A stretch of 8,624 bases of DNA from Blautia sp. (GTDB lineage Bacteria > Bacillota > Clostridia > Lachnospirales > Lachnospiraceae), in assembly GCA_017515945.1 (NCBI GenBank), contig JAFWDX010000074.1, positions 1-8,624 of the forward strand. Reading direction: 5' to 3'. Of this stretch, positions 1 to 6,860 are shown in pieces; position 1 is the first letter of the stretch, and each line of letters starts with the position of its first letter. The translations under genes were made by a program, and so were the position numbers. The notes beneath the pieces are model-generated. The model did no database searches. It had not been told where the DNA came from and was given only the letters and a program-made list of their open reading frames with translations.

Positions 1-1324
1 ACTGGCCTGCGTATTTTCGGAAGAGCTTTCCCATGTAGGGCTGGGAAATGGCAAAGCGGCCGGAGATGCTTTCCAGAGAAAGCTGTTCCGCCAGGTGCCG
101 GTCCAGGTATTCCTCGATGGTGTGGAAGTACTCCGGGGAATCCACCCTGGGTTTTTCCTTCTCTTCTCCATCCTGAAAATAAAATACACTGTCCAGACTT
201 TTTCGCAGCATCCGCATGTCCGTGGCATAGTAAAAGGCATCCTCTATATTGTATTCATTCTCCAACAGCGAATTGCCCTCCGGTACTGTCTGCCGGATAA
301 AGTGGGAAAGGCGCCGGGTGACGTTTTCCATCCATAGCTGGGGCCGTTCTTCTTTCTCCCAGACATCATAGGCCTGGGATATCCGCTCGCGCAGTTTAGT
401 GTTCTGCCGGGTCTGCGTGTAGTGGCGCAGCTCCTCCAGCAGTTCTTCGATCCGTGTCTCGTCGGGTATGGTCTGATCTGTCAGGCCGCCGCTTTCGTGA
501 TCCAGGTCAATGCACCGGCTGACTCCGACTGTGCTCAGGACATTCAGCCAGTGATAGAGTCCCTGGATCCGTTCCGCGATCTGCCCCGCCGGAAAGGATC
601 TGCCGTAGTACAGAGTCGTGACGTAGGACTGCTCCTGCCGCTGGCGCTGACCGGCTTTCTTTATATAGGTCTCCATGGACTGATCGCCCAGCAGCACCTC
701 AGGGATCAGGAAGAGCTGTTCCATGCTGTCCCTGCCGTATACGCTGAAGGGCTCCTGAAGGGTGCCGAAGATCTCCGGCTCCGTTGTCCTGGAAAAGCGG
801 CGGGGCAGCCCGTTCTCCCGGATCAGTCCCGCGCAGAAGCGTCGGTAAGGAAAGAAGCGGGCCAGGAGGGATTCCTCCGGCTGTCTGCCCTGGCTGATCT
901 CCCTCAGCAGCTCATTGCGGCGCTGGTAAAAAAGCAGGTCCAGCCGTTCCTTTACATGCGTCATCATCGCCGTAATGGAAGAAGGCATAATGGGCTTGGC
1001 CAGGTAATCCAGCACACCGCCCTGGATCGCCTCCCGCATGTATTCATAGTCCTGATAGCCGCTGATGACCACAAAGCACAGATCCGGGTACCGTTCCTTT
1101 GCCTCGCGTGCCATGGCCAGGCCGTTCATGACCGGCATCTGAATGTCCGTCAGCACCACGTCCGGCCTGCAGCGCCCGATCTGCTCCAGCGCTTCCTGCC
1201 CGTTGGCGGCCTCGCCTGCCACCTCAAAGGCGGGGCAGTGCTTTTCGATCACTCGGCAGATGGCGCGCACTGCCATGGGTTCGTCATCGGCCACAAATAC
1301 TCTGTATCTGAACTGCTCTTCCAT
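1..1324 (-). CDS. AraC-family response regulator (YesN type), 3' end cut by window edge
   Basis: This gene encodes a two-component response regulator whose output is an AraC-type DNA-binding domain, the class often paired with YesM-like sensor kinases to control carbohydrate genes. It starts at ATG 1324-1322 behind a GAGGTG ribosome binding site and stays open for 441 codons to base 1. The receiver domain is residues 6-125: acidic pair D13-D14, phospho-acceptor D60 in LTDIQMP, S88 in ISGY and K110 in AKP. A middle region of about 270 residues resembles no domain I can name. From about residue 397 the AraC HTH begins (YLDRHLAEQLSLESISGRF, then SQPYMGKLFRKYAG). The second recognition helix lies beyond the window. 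An upstream reading frame stops inside its ribosome binding site, so it was probably translationally coupled to a lost partner. No intact cognate kinase is next to it here. Confidence 0.93.
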   Translation of the reverse strand, partial: MEEQFRYRVFVADDEPMAVRAICRVIEKHCPAFEVAGEAANGQEALEQIGRCRPDVVLTDIQMPVMNGLAMAREAKERYPDLCFVVISGYQDYEYMREAIQGGVLDYLAKPIMPSSITAMMTHVKERLDLLFYQRRNELLREISQGRQPEESLLARFFPYRRFCAGLIRENGLPRRFSRTTEPEIFGTLQEPFSVYGRDSMEQLFLIPEVLLGDQSMETYIKKAGQRQRQEQSYVTTLYYGRSFPAGQIAERIQGLYHWLNVLSTVGVSRCIDLDHESGGLTDQTIPDETRIEELLEELRHYTQTRQNTKLRERISQAYDVWEKEERPQLWMENVTRRLSHFIRQTVPEGNSLLENEYNIEDAFYYATDMRMLRKSLDSVFYFQDGEEKEKPRVDSPEYFHTIEEYLDRHLAEQLSLESISGRFAISQPYMGKLFRKYAGQ

Positions 1325-1332
1325 TTTTCACC

Positions 1333-1464
1333 TCATTTGACTGGCAGGTGCACGCAGAGGGGCGGCGGGGAATTACCGGCCACCCGGCAGCTGGTCTGCA
1401 GGTGTGCTCCGGGGCACTGGAGAATGACCGGCCTCTCGGTAGTTGAAATGGGGTCAGGCCCCAT
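1333..1464 (-). pseudogene. Possible C-terminal remnant of a sensor histidine kinase
   Basis: This is a 43-codon frame (ATG 1464, TGA 1335-1333) whose stop lies inside the GAGGTG ribosome binding site of the downstream response regulator, 8 bases before its ATG. That coupling is typical of a kinase gene immediately preceding its YesN-like partner. The tail (GAHLQTSCRVAG, then LCVHLPVK) loosely resembles the final beta strands of a HATPase domain, which often end in LP plus one or two residues. No N, G1 or G2 box is present. Upstream the frame runs into the REP-like palindromes and stops at 1546-1548. What is seen is the open frame and the coupled stop; kinase ancestry is inferred. It could equally be chance open sequence. 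Confidence 0.28.
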
Positions 1465-1515
1465 CGTTGTACGATTTTCAACCGGATATTTGTCGTCTAT
1501 GGGTCCTGACCCCGT
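1448..1515. repeat. REP-like paired palindrome, possible RAYT-mobilised element
   Basis: Two GC-rich palindromes face each other about 38 bases apart. The left one, 1448-1464, has the core GGGGTCAGGCCCC at 1450-1462. The right one, 1499-1515, has the core GGGTCCTGACCCC at 1501-1513, which is the reverse complement of the left core with one mismatch. Each can fold alone, and together they can form one long stem around an AT-richer spacer. Paired motifs of the GGGGTCAGG kind are known from REP/BIME elements moved by REP-associated tyrosine transposases (TnpA-REP). No transposase gene is present here, so a passive copy is inferred. It could instead be a transcription-related hairpin, but no T-tract follows. 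Confidence 0.6.
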
Positions 1516-1587
1516 CGCTGCCGGTTCTGCGCCTCCAACCGGTTCTCACCGGACTTCCCGGAGGGTCTGAGTGAACCAAAGAAATTC

Positions 1588-1793
1588 GTACCCTGTGGAG
1601 TTCGTGGGGCACCACACAGAGTACCGTACCCTGTGGAATTCGTGGGGCACCACACAGAATACCGTACCCTGTGGAGTTCGTGGGGCACCACACAGAGTAC
1701 CGTACCCTGTGGAGTTCGGGGGGCGCCACACACCGTACCGTACCCTGTGTGGTTCGTGGGGCACCACACAGAGTACTGTACCCTGTATGATTC
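1588..1793. repeat. 38-bp hairpin tandem array, five units plus a partial sixth
   Basis: The unit begins GTACCCTGTGGAGTTCGTGG and restarts at 1588, 1626, 1664, 1702, 1740 and 1778, an exact 38-base period. The last copy degenerates after about 16 bases. Units differ by a few substitutions; the fourth is the most diverged (GGGGGGCGCC centre). Each unit is an imperfect inverted repeat: GTAC ends and CTGTG/CACAG arms. In the fifth unit the arms extend to CTGTGTGGT/ACCACACAG, giving a nearly continuous 14-bp stem with one mismatch. The array lies just 3' of the GH31 stop codon and upstream of the AraC-type regulator. The unit contains no stops, so several frames stay open through it; these are not genes. 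The 1516-1587 stretch to its left shows nothing else recognisable. Confidence 0.95.
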
Positions 1794-1802
1794 CCTTCGT
1801 AA

Positions 1803-3866
1803 TTATGAAATCAATGCCGCGAGGGGATCGTCTCCGCCGTCCTTCACGTACAGCGGCAGGCTGAAATAATCATAGGTACCTTCCATGTAGCGGCCGCCTT
1901 CCGCCTTGCTGCCGTCCAACAGGTGGGTCCAGCTGCCTTCCGGCAGATAGAACTTCTGCTTTCCGTCGGGTGAAAAGACCGGGGCCACCAGCAGTCTGTC
2001 GCCCAGCATATACTGCTGGTCAAGGTATGCGCAGGCCGGATCGTCCGGGAAGACCATGTGCATGGGACGCAGCACGGGGACGCCGCTCTCGTGAGCCTCC
2101 TGGGCCAGTCCCTGGATATAGGGCATCAGCTTCTTTTTCAGATTGGCAAAGAAGCGCACCACGTCGCAGGCCTCCTCATCGTAGTTCCACGGCACTCTGT
2201 AAGAGCTTGAGCCGTGCAGACGGCTGTGGGAGGAAAGCAGGCCAAAGGCTACCCAGCGTTTGTACAGATCCGCGCTGCCATCGTCCTCAAAGCCTCCGAT
2301 GTCATGGCTCCAGAAGCCGAATCCGCTGTCCATCAGGGACAGGCCGGCGCGCAGGGTTTCCGCCATGGATACGTACTGGCTCGTGGAATCCCCGCCCCAG
2401 TGTACCGGGAACTGCTGTCCGCCGGCCGTGGCGCTGCGGGCAAAGAGGCAGGCTTCCCCTTCTCCCCGGTATTCGGTCAGCAGGTCAAACACGCAGCCGT
2501 TATACAGATGCGTATAATAGTTGTGCATTTTCTGCGGATCAGAGCCGTCATGCCAGACGACATCCGTCGGGATCCTTTCGCCGAAGTCCGTCTTGAAGGC
2601 ATCGACACCCATTTCCAGGAGAGTGCGAAGCTTCCCCTGATACCATTCGTACGCGTCAGGATTGGTGAAATCCACCAGCGCCATGCCGGCCTGCCACAGA
2701 TCCCACTGCCAGACACGGCCATCCGGGCGGCGGACCAGGTATCCGGCATCCATTCCCTCCTTAAACAAAGGTGATTTCTGCGCAATATAGGGATTGATCC
2801 ACACGCAGATGTGCAGGCCGCGGTCATGCAGACGCTGCAGCATTCCCTTCGGATCCGGGAACATGGCCGGATCCCAGGCAAAGTCGCACCACTGGAAGCG
2901 TTTCATCCAGAAGCAGTCAAAGTGGAACACATCCAGGGGGATGTTCCTCTTTTCAAAGCCCTCGATGAAACCCGTCACCGTTTCTTCATCATAGTTGGTC
3001 GTAAAGGACGTGGTCAGCCACAGGCCGAAGCTCCATTCGGGCGGCAGGGCCGGGCGGCCTGTCATGGCCGTATATTTCGTGATGATCTCCTTGGGCGTGG
3101 GGCCGTAGATCACAAAGTATTCCATCTCCTCGTCTTCCACTGAGAACTGGACCGTCTCCACCTTCTCGCTGGCCACCTCAAAGCCGACCCGGCCCGGATG
3201 GTTGACAAAGACACCGTATCCGCCCGTTGTGTAATAGAAGGGGATATTCTTATAGGAAATCTCGCTGGCCGTACCGCCGTCCTCGTTCCACATCTCCACG
3301 CTCTGGCCGTTTTTCACCATGGCGGTAAAGCGCTCGCCCAGACCGTAGACCAGCTCACCCACACCCAGGTTGAGGCCGGATACGATGAAATTCCTCCCGT
3401 CGTTGCGGTGCATCATACCGGACGTCTTAGCCGGAATTCTTGTCAGCTGCTTCCCCTCGGCTTCAAAGCTCATGCAGGGATTGCCGGTGGTCAGATGCAG
3501 GGAAAGTCTGCCGGAGGTAAAGCTCCATTCCTTCCCGATGAATTCACAGGCCGCCTTGTCCCCGAATGAAAGGGACAGTTCTTCCACGACCGGCTTTCTC
3601 CCCATATCCGCCGTGAGTTCAAACTTCGGCGATTTCACGTAATTTCCCATGTGGTTCTGCATGCGGATGCCCAGCACGTCCGGCATGGGGGCGGTGATGG
3701 TGTAGGTCATCAGACCGACATTGAGCGTGTCGCCTCTCCCGTTGATCTTCTGATACGGTCCGTAAAACCGGACTTCATCCTCAGTTTCTTCCACATCCAG
3801 CAGGTCACGGACATAATCCGCTTTGAATTCGTCTTTTACCATCCAGAATCCGTTTGTAAATTTCAT
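1803..3866 (-). CDS. yicI: GH31 alpha-xylosidase (YicI family), C-terminally shortened
   Basis: The enzyme releases alpha-linked xylose from the non-reducing end of oligosaccharides such as isoprimeverose units. No signal peptide is seen, so it is probably cytoplasmic. The start at 3866 is chosen for the AAGGAAGG ribosome binding site and the MKFTNGFW beginning, typical of the family. The protein has 687 residues: an N-terminal beta domain to about 270, then the (beta/alpha)8 barrel. The nucleophile is D427 in KTDFGE and the acid/base is D493 in WGGDSTS, 66 residues apart as D416 and D482 are in E. coli YicI. The C318-F319 pair in FDCFW matches the C307-F308 residues linked to xyloside preference. 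After SLPLYVKDG the chain ends in GDDPLAALIS, so roughly the last 100 residues of the 772-residue E. coli protein (distal beta domain) are missing. No transporter gene is adjacent. Confidence 0.93.
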   Translation of the reverse strand: MKFTNGFWMVKDEFKADYVRDLLDVEETEDEVRFYGPYQKINGRGDTLNVGLMTYTITAPMPDVLGIRMQNHMGNYVKSPKFELTADMGRKPVVEELSLSFGDKAACEFIGKEWSFTSGRLSLHLTTGNPCMSFEAEGKQLTRIPAKTSGMMHRNDGRNFIVSGLNLGVGELVYGLGERFTAMVKNGQSVEMWNEDGGTASEISYKNIPFYYTTGGYGVFVNHPGRVGFEVASEKVETVQFSVEDEEMEYFVIYGPTPKEIITKYTAMTGRPALPPEWSFGLWLTTSFTTNYDEETVTGFIEGFEKRNIPLDVFHFDCFWMKRFQWCDFAWDPAMFPDPKGMLQRLHDRGLHICVWINPYIAQKSPLFKEGMDAGYLVRRPDGRVWQWDLWQAGMALVDFTNPDAYEWYQGKLRTLLEMGVDAFKTDFGERIPTDVVWHDGSDPQKMHNYYTHLYNGCVFDLLTEYRGEGEACLFARSATAGGQQFPVHWGGDSTSQYVSMAETLRAGLSLMDSGFGFWSHDIGGFEDDGSADLYKRWVAFGLLSSHSRLHGSSSYRVPWNYDEEACDVVRFFANLKKKLMPYIQGLAQEAHESGVPVLRPMHMVFPDDPACAYLDQQYMLGDRLLVAPVFSPDGKQKFYLPEGSWTHLLDGSKAEGGRYMEGTYDYFSLPLYVKDGGDDPLAALIS

Positions 3867-3948
3867 AAATCCTTCCTTTCCTTTTAATACAAGCGCGCCT
3901 GCTCCATGCATGCACGCACAGATGGTGATTTTTCTGTAATCCGGACAT

Positions 3949-4047
3949 CCACGCGGCTATGGCTTCACGCATTCGCCGCAGCTGACACTTTCCCATGATC
4001 CCCTCATCCACACGGTCATGCCTTCACGCATGCGCGCGCAGCTGACA
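3949..4047. repeat. Imperfect direct duplication of the sensor-kinase 3' tail
   Basis: Bases 3949-3987 and 4008-4047 are diverged copies of one roughly 39-base sequence. Both run from CCAC through TTCACGCAT to CGCAGCTGACA, with a spacing of about 60. The right copy includes the end of the kinase gene (codons for CQLRAHA and the stop); the left copy lies in the gap and still reads CQLRRMREA in the minus direction. A weaker resemblance continues at 3901-3930 (GCATGCACGCAC), possibly a third decayed copy. The rest of the 157-base gap to the GH31 start holds only that gene's ribosome binding site. I see no T-tract terminator and no convincing promoter. Confidence 0.7.
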
Positions 4048-5328
4048 GGTAAATGTGATCTCCCCGTTCTTCCACGAGGCCTGGATCCGTCCCCGGTACT
4101 GCTCCGTCACGATATTCTCCGCGATGGACAGCCCGATCCCGTATCCGCCTCTGTCCGTATTATGGGACGTATCCTGCCTGTAGAACCGTTCGAAAAAGCG
4201 TGAGTAATCCACGCTGGCCCCGTCCGCATAGGAATTGGAGACCGTCAGCATGCAGCCTCTGCCCCTCTGGGCCAGGGTCACTCGAATCTGTCCCTTTTCG
4301 TCACAGTATTTGATGGCATTGTCCACCAGGAGCGAGGTGAGCTGTCTAATCTGGCTCTCCGCCGCTTTCATATGTACATTGTCCGGAATAGTCCATTCCA
4401 GGCTCTTATCCTCATTCGCGGCCACCGGCACAAAGGTCTTTACCGTGTCGAGAACCACATTCGACACATCCAGTCTGTCGTTCAGCGCTTCCGTTTCCAG
4501 CTCCACCTCCTGCGCCCGGGTGATCTGTACGAGATTCTGGATCAGTCCGGTCATGCGGTCGACCTGGCGCAGCGTGGACTGTGTCCATTCGCTTTCTCCC
4601 TCCAGGATCTCCTGCATCTCCGTATTCGCCTTGATCACCGCGAGCGGGGTCTTGAGCTCATGGCTGGCATTGGTGATAAACTGCTTCTGCATCTCCATGT
4701 TCCGGATCTCCGGCCGGATCGCCTTGCCCGATATCACGGAAATGAAGATCAGTGAAACGATAAGGAAAAAGCCCACGAGGATCAGCCCTGAGTACAGCAG
4801 CCGCCGGGTCACGGTCAGCTGGTAGGTCGCGTCCAGGTATACGACGATGCCTGAACCGTCCTTCCGGTGCTCCACCTGATAATAGTAATAGCCGTCCTGT
4901 CCGAATTTTCTGCTTTTCTTCAGCGCCTTCCGTGCATACGCGCGGGCCTCATCCTCTGTCAGCTCATCCATGTGGACGATCCGCACCTCCTGGATCTCTC
5001 CGTCCTCGTCGAGAAGCACTACAAAATACCGGGTCAGGAAATGTGTTTCCGGAAAATTCATTTCCTTTGACTCGCTCTGGAACACCTCGGCGAAAAAATG
5101 CAGGAAATCATAATTCTGTCCGGCCATGCGGCCCGCCAGATCCACCTCGGTAGACACCTCTCCGTCATTGCGCACGATATAGGTGAGGATGTGGCGGATA
5201 TTGCCCTTTGCGACCAGCGTGTTCGTCAGGTAGATCAGCCCGGACAGAGTAAACATGACGACCAGGAGCACACACATCGAGTATAGGATAAAACGGCTTC
5301 TCAGCTTTTTGATGCTCTTTTCGTTCAT
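4024..5328 (-). CDS. Membrane sensor histidine kinase (OmpR-partner type)
   Basis: This is a 434-residue inner-membrane sensor kinase that should autophosphorylate and pass the phosphate to the response regulator encoded 43 bases upstream. Two membrane segments, about residues 13-35 and 176-199, flank an extracytoplasmic domain of about 140 residues of unknown ligand. The HisKA domain follows with no obvious HAMP; the phospho-histidine is H223 in ASHELKTP. The HATPase domain has the N box (LLVDNAIKYC, N337) and the G2 box (GGYGIGL, 394-400), but the usual DxGxG G1 box is replaced by NSYADG around 365-370. Such G1 loss recurs in clostridial kinases of this kind. GTGAGG precedes the ATG at 5328. 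The FERFYR F box is present. The protein ends CQLRAHA at a point where the DNA is duplicated downstream, so its last residues may have been altered. Confidence 0.92.
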   Translation of the reverse strand: MNEKSIKKLRSRFILYSMCVLLVVMFTLSGLIYLTNTLVAKGNIRHILTYIVRNDGEVSTEVDLAGRMAGQNYDFLHFFAEVFQSESKEMNFPETHFLTRYFVVLLDEDGEIQEVRIVHMDELTEDEARAYARKALKKSRKFGQDGYYYYQVEHRKDGSGIVVYLDATYQLTVTRRLLYSGLILVGFFLIVSLIFISVISGKAIRPEIRNMEMQKQFITNASHELKTPLAVIKANTEMQEILEGESEWTQSTLRQVDRMTGLIQNLVQITRAQEVELETEALNDRLDVSNVVLDTVKTFVPVAANEDKSLEWTIPDNVHMKAAESQIRQLTSLLVDNAIKYCDEKGQIRVTLAQRGRGCMLTVSNSYADGASVDYSRFFERFYRQDTSHNTDRGGYGIGLSIAENIVTEQYRGRIQASWKNGEITFTCQLRAHA

Positions 5329-5371
5329 TTGTACCTCACTCGTAACTCTTCAGTCAGCACCTCGCCTGCAT

Positions 5372-6046
5372 TCACTCTTTCTGCTCGATCAGCCTGAATT
5401 TTCCTCCCCGGCTGCCTGCGATCCGTACACCTGAGGAAACGGCCTTGAGCTTTCCCTGCAGATAGGATATGTAGAGCCATACGGTATCGTCCATGGCTCC
5501 CGTCGCATTCTGCCAGACGTGCTCCAGCAGCCAGGAGGTATCGAGCTCTCTGTCCTTCTGCAGGATCAGCGTCTGGAGCAGTTCAAACTCCTTGACGGAA
5601 AGCCGGATCGCATTTTCGCTGGACAGCTCAAAGCTGTCCGCGTTCAGGGTCAGGTCGCCGAAGTGCAGCTCCTTTGTACTGTACTCGGTCCTGCGCCGGG
5701 TCATGGCCCGGACACGCGCCAGGAGCTCCTTCATGGCAAACGGCTTGGTGAGATAGTCGTCGGCGCCGGCATCCAGCCCGGCCACCCGGTCGTCGATCTC
5801 GGCCTTTGCCGTCAGCATCAGGACCGGCGTGATGTTGTTGAGCCGCCGGACCTCCTGCAGCACCTCCAGTCCGTCTTTCTTTGGCATCATAATGTCGAGG
5901 ATCAGCAGGTCGTATCCGTTTTTCATGATAAGGTCAAGGGCCTCTTCCCCGTCGAAGGCGGAGTCCACCTCGTATCCGGTGTGCTCCAGCGCAACGGTGA
6001 GGACGCGGTTCAGGTCCTGCGTATCCTCAGCCAGCAGTATTTTCAT
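5372..6046 (-). CDS. OmpR/PhoB-family response regulator
   Basis: This is a 224-residue DNA-binding response regulator of normal family length, the partner of the kinase directly downstream. The start at 6046 is chosen because MKILLAEDTQD is the natural beginning of a receiver domain and CGGAGA sits 7-8 bases upstream; an in-frame ATG further upstream would add a non-conserved tail. The receiver domain is residues 1-118: acidic residues E7-D8, phospho-acceptor D51 in LILDIMMP, T79 in MLTAKAE and K101 in LTKPFA. The winged-helix domain is about 126-222, with LSVKEFELLQ and the recognition-helix region DDTVWLYISYLQGKL. The gene and its kinase form a two-gene unit with 43 bases between them. Upstream lies a repeat-filled gap. 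The target genes are not visible from the sequence. Confidence 0.95.
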   Translation of the reverse strand: MKILLAEDTQDLNRVLTVALEHTGYEVDSAFDGEEALDLIMKNGYDLLILDIMMPKKDGLEVLQEVRRLNNITPVLMLTAKAEIDDRVAGLDAGADDYLTKPFAMKELLARVRAMTRRRTEYSTKELHFGDLTLNADSFELSSENAIRLSVKEFELLQTLILQKDRELDTSWLLEHVWQNATGAMDDTVWLYISYLQGKLKAVSSGVRIAGSRGGKFRLIEQKE

Positions 6047-6100
6047 TGTCTGTCTCCGTTTTTTGCAGCTGATCATTCGCATAGCTCAGCCGCAGGTTGC

Positions 6101-6257
6101 TTCGCAGCTGTTCTGTCGCAGGGGCCTTTGCAACTGATCTGTCGCAGGGGCCTTTGTGACTTTGCAATCTAAGAGGCCTTCGCGACTCTTCTGTCGCAAG
6201 ATACTTCGAAACGGTTCAGTCGCAAGTCCCTTTGCAGCTGCTTTTCATGGTTTTCAT
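6101..6257. repeat. Degenerate 26-bp tandem repeats upstream of the OmpR-type regulator
   Basis: Related units start at about 6101, 6128, 6154, 6179, 6205 and 6232, with periods of 25-27 bases. The shared pattern is TTCGCAGCTGTTCTGTCGCA followed by GGGGCCT or a variant. The third unit is the most diverged, and 6062-6100 may hold earlier decayed copies. Several units contain GCGAC/GTCGC-type inverted arms; the clearest is GCGAC-TCTTCT-GTCGC at 6182-6197. The repeats fill the 219-base gap between the stop of the alarmone synthetase gene and the regulator start. They would form part of the regulator's leader RNA if transcription starts upstream. No promoter or T-tract terminator is evident in the gap. 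Confidence 0.8.
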
Positions 6258-6265
6258 CGTTGTTG

Positions 6266-6850
6266 TTATGACTGGCCCATGATCATGTCCCGGATCGTCT
6301 GCATCGAGACATCCGTGGACGCCAGCTCATCCGCGCAGCGCTTGAGCTCCTGGGCGATCAGGGCCGTGTTCCCATTCAGTGTTTTCTTGTAGCGCATGTG
6401 ATGCTCCAGGGCGGCCCAGGTATCCTGGGAGATCGTCCTGAGCTGGATCTCCGCGTAAATCTGTTCATCCACCAGCAGGACCATGTGGTAGCTCCGGTAG
6501 CCGTTTGGCTTGGCATGGCGGATGTAATCCTTCTCCTCCACCACGCGGATGCCCTCCATGCCGGCCAGCGCATCGCGGATCCTGTATACATCATCGATAA
6601 AGGAGGTCACCACGCGTATCCCGACCGCGTCGTGGATCTGTGTCAGCGCCGATTCCGTCGTCTCCGGGAGACCCTTGCGCCGGCACTTCTCCCTCATGCT
6701 TTCTTCGGACTTGATGCGTCCCAGGCAGTGCTCCACCGGATCCATGCCGGTAGCGGAGCGCAGCTCGCGGCGCACCTGTTCAACTCTGTCAAGAAGCCGG
6801 TCCAGCACCGCCTTCAGGGCGGGCAGCCGGTCTGCGTATATACTTTCCAT
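6266..6850 (-). CDS. Small alarmone synthetase ((p)ppGpp synthetase, RelA/SpoT domain)
   Basis: The product should transfer pyrophosphate from ATP to GDP or GTP to make the stringent-response alarmones (p)ppGpp. It is a stand-alone synthetase of 194 residues with no HD hydrolase, TGS or ACT domain, like RelQ/RelP. The start at 6850 gives MESIYADRLP, follows AGGA that overlaps the upstream gene's stop, and leaves 10 bases between the two genes. Motifs in order: RIKSEESMREK at 45-55 (ATP-binding basic loop), DAVGIRVV at 74-81 (D74, metal), PNGYRSYH at 115-122 (GTP-binding region with the stacking tyrosine), AEIQLRT at 133-139 (catalytic E134), and WAALEHHMRYKK at 145-156. The family usually has a cationic ATP-binding face and may tetramerise. 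Which of the RelQ or RelP branches it belongs to cannot be settled by eye. Confidence 0.93.
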   Translation of the reverse strand: MESIYADRLPALKAVLDRLLDRVEQVRRELRSATGMDPVEHCLGRIKSEESMREKCRRKGLPETTESALTQIHDAVGIRVVTSFIDDVYRIRDALAGMEGIRVVEEKDYIRHAKPNGYRSYHMVLLVDEQIYAEIQLRTISQDTWAALEHHMRYKKTLNGNTALIAQELKRCADELASTDVSMQTIRDMIMGQS

Positions 6851-6860
6851 TGTCACATTC

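Noticed and set aside
422..1570. Long 382-codon open frame on the plus strand
   Set aside because: It lies opposite the AraC-type response regulator, which shows clear receiver and HTH motifs; the plus-strand translation has no recognisable domain.
1588..1793. CRISPR array
   Set aside because: Units are joined directly without unique spacers and no cas gene is nearby.
1478..1869. Several open frames on both strands across the 38-bp array
   Set aside because: They exist because the repeat unit contains no stop codons; the period is not a multiple of three and no ribosome binding sites accompany them.
2214..2774. 186-codon plus-strand frame inside the GH31 gene
   Set aside because: It is a shadow of the GH31 coding sequence on the other strand.
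3867..3911. Upstream ATG adding 15 residues to the GH31 protein
   Set aside because: The added residues cover the AAGGAAGG ribosome binding site of the internal start, and MKFTNGFW is the conserved beginning of the family.
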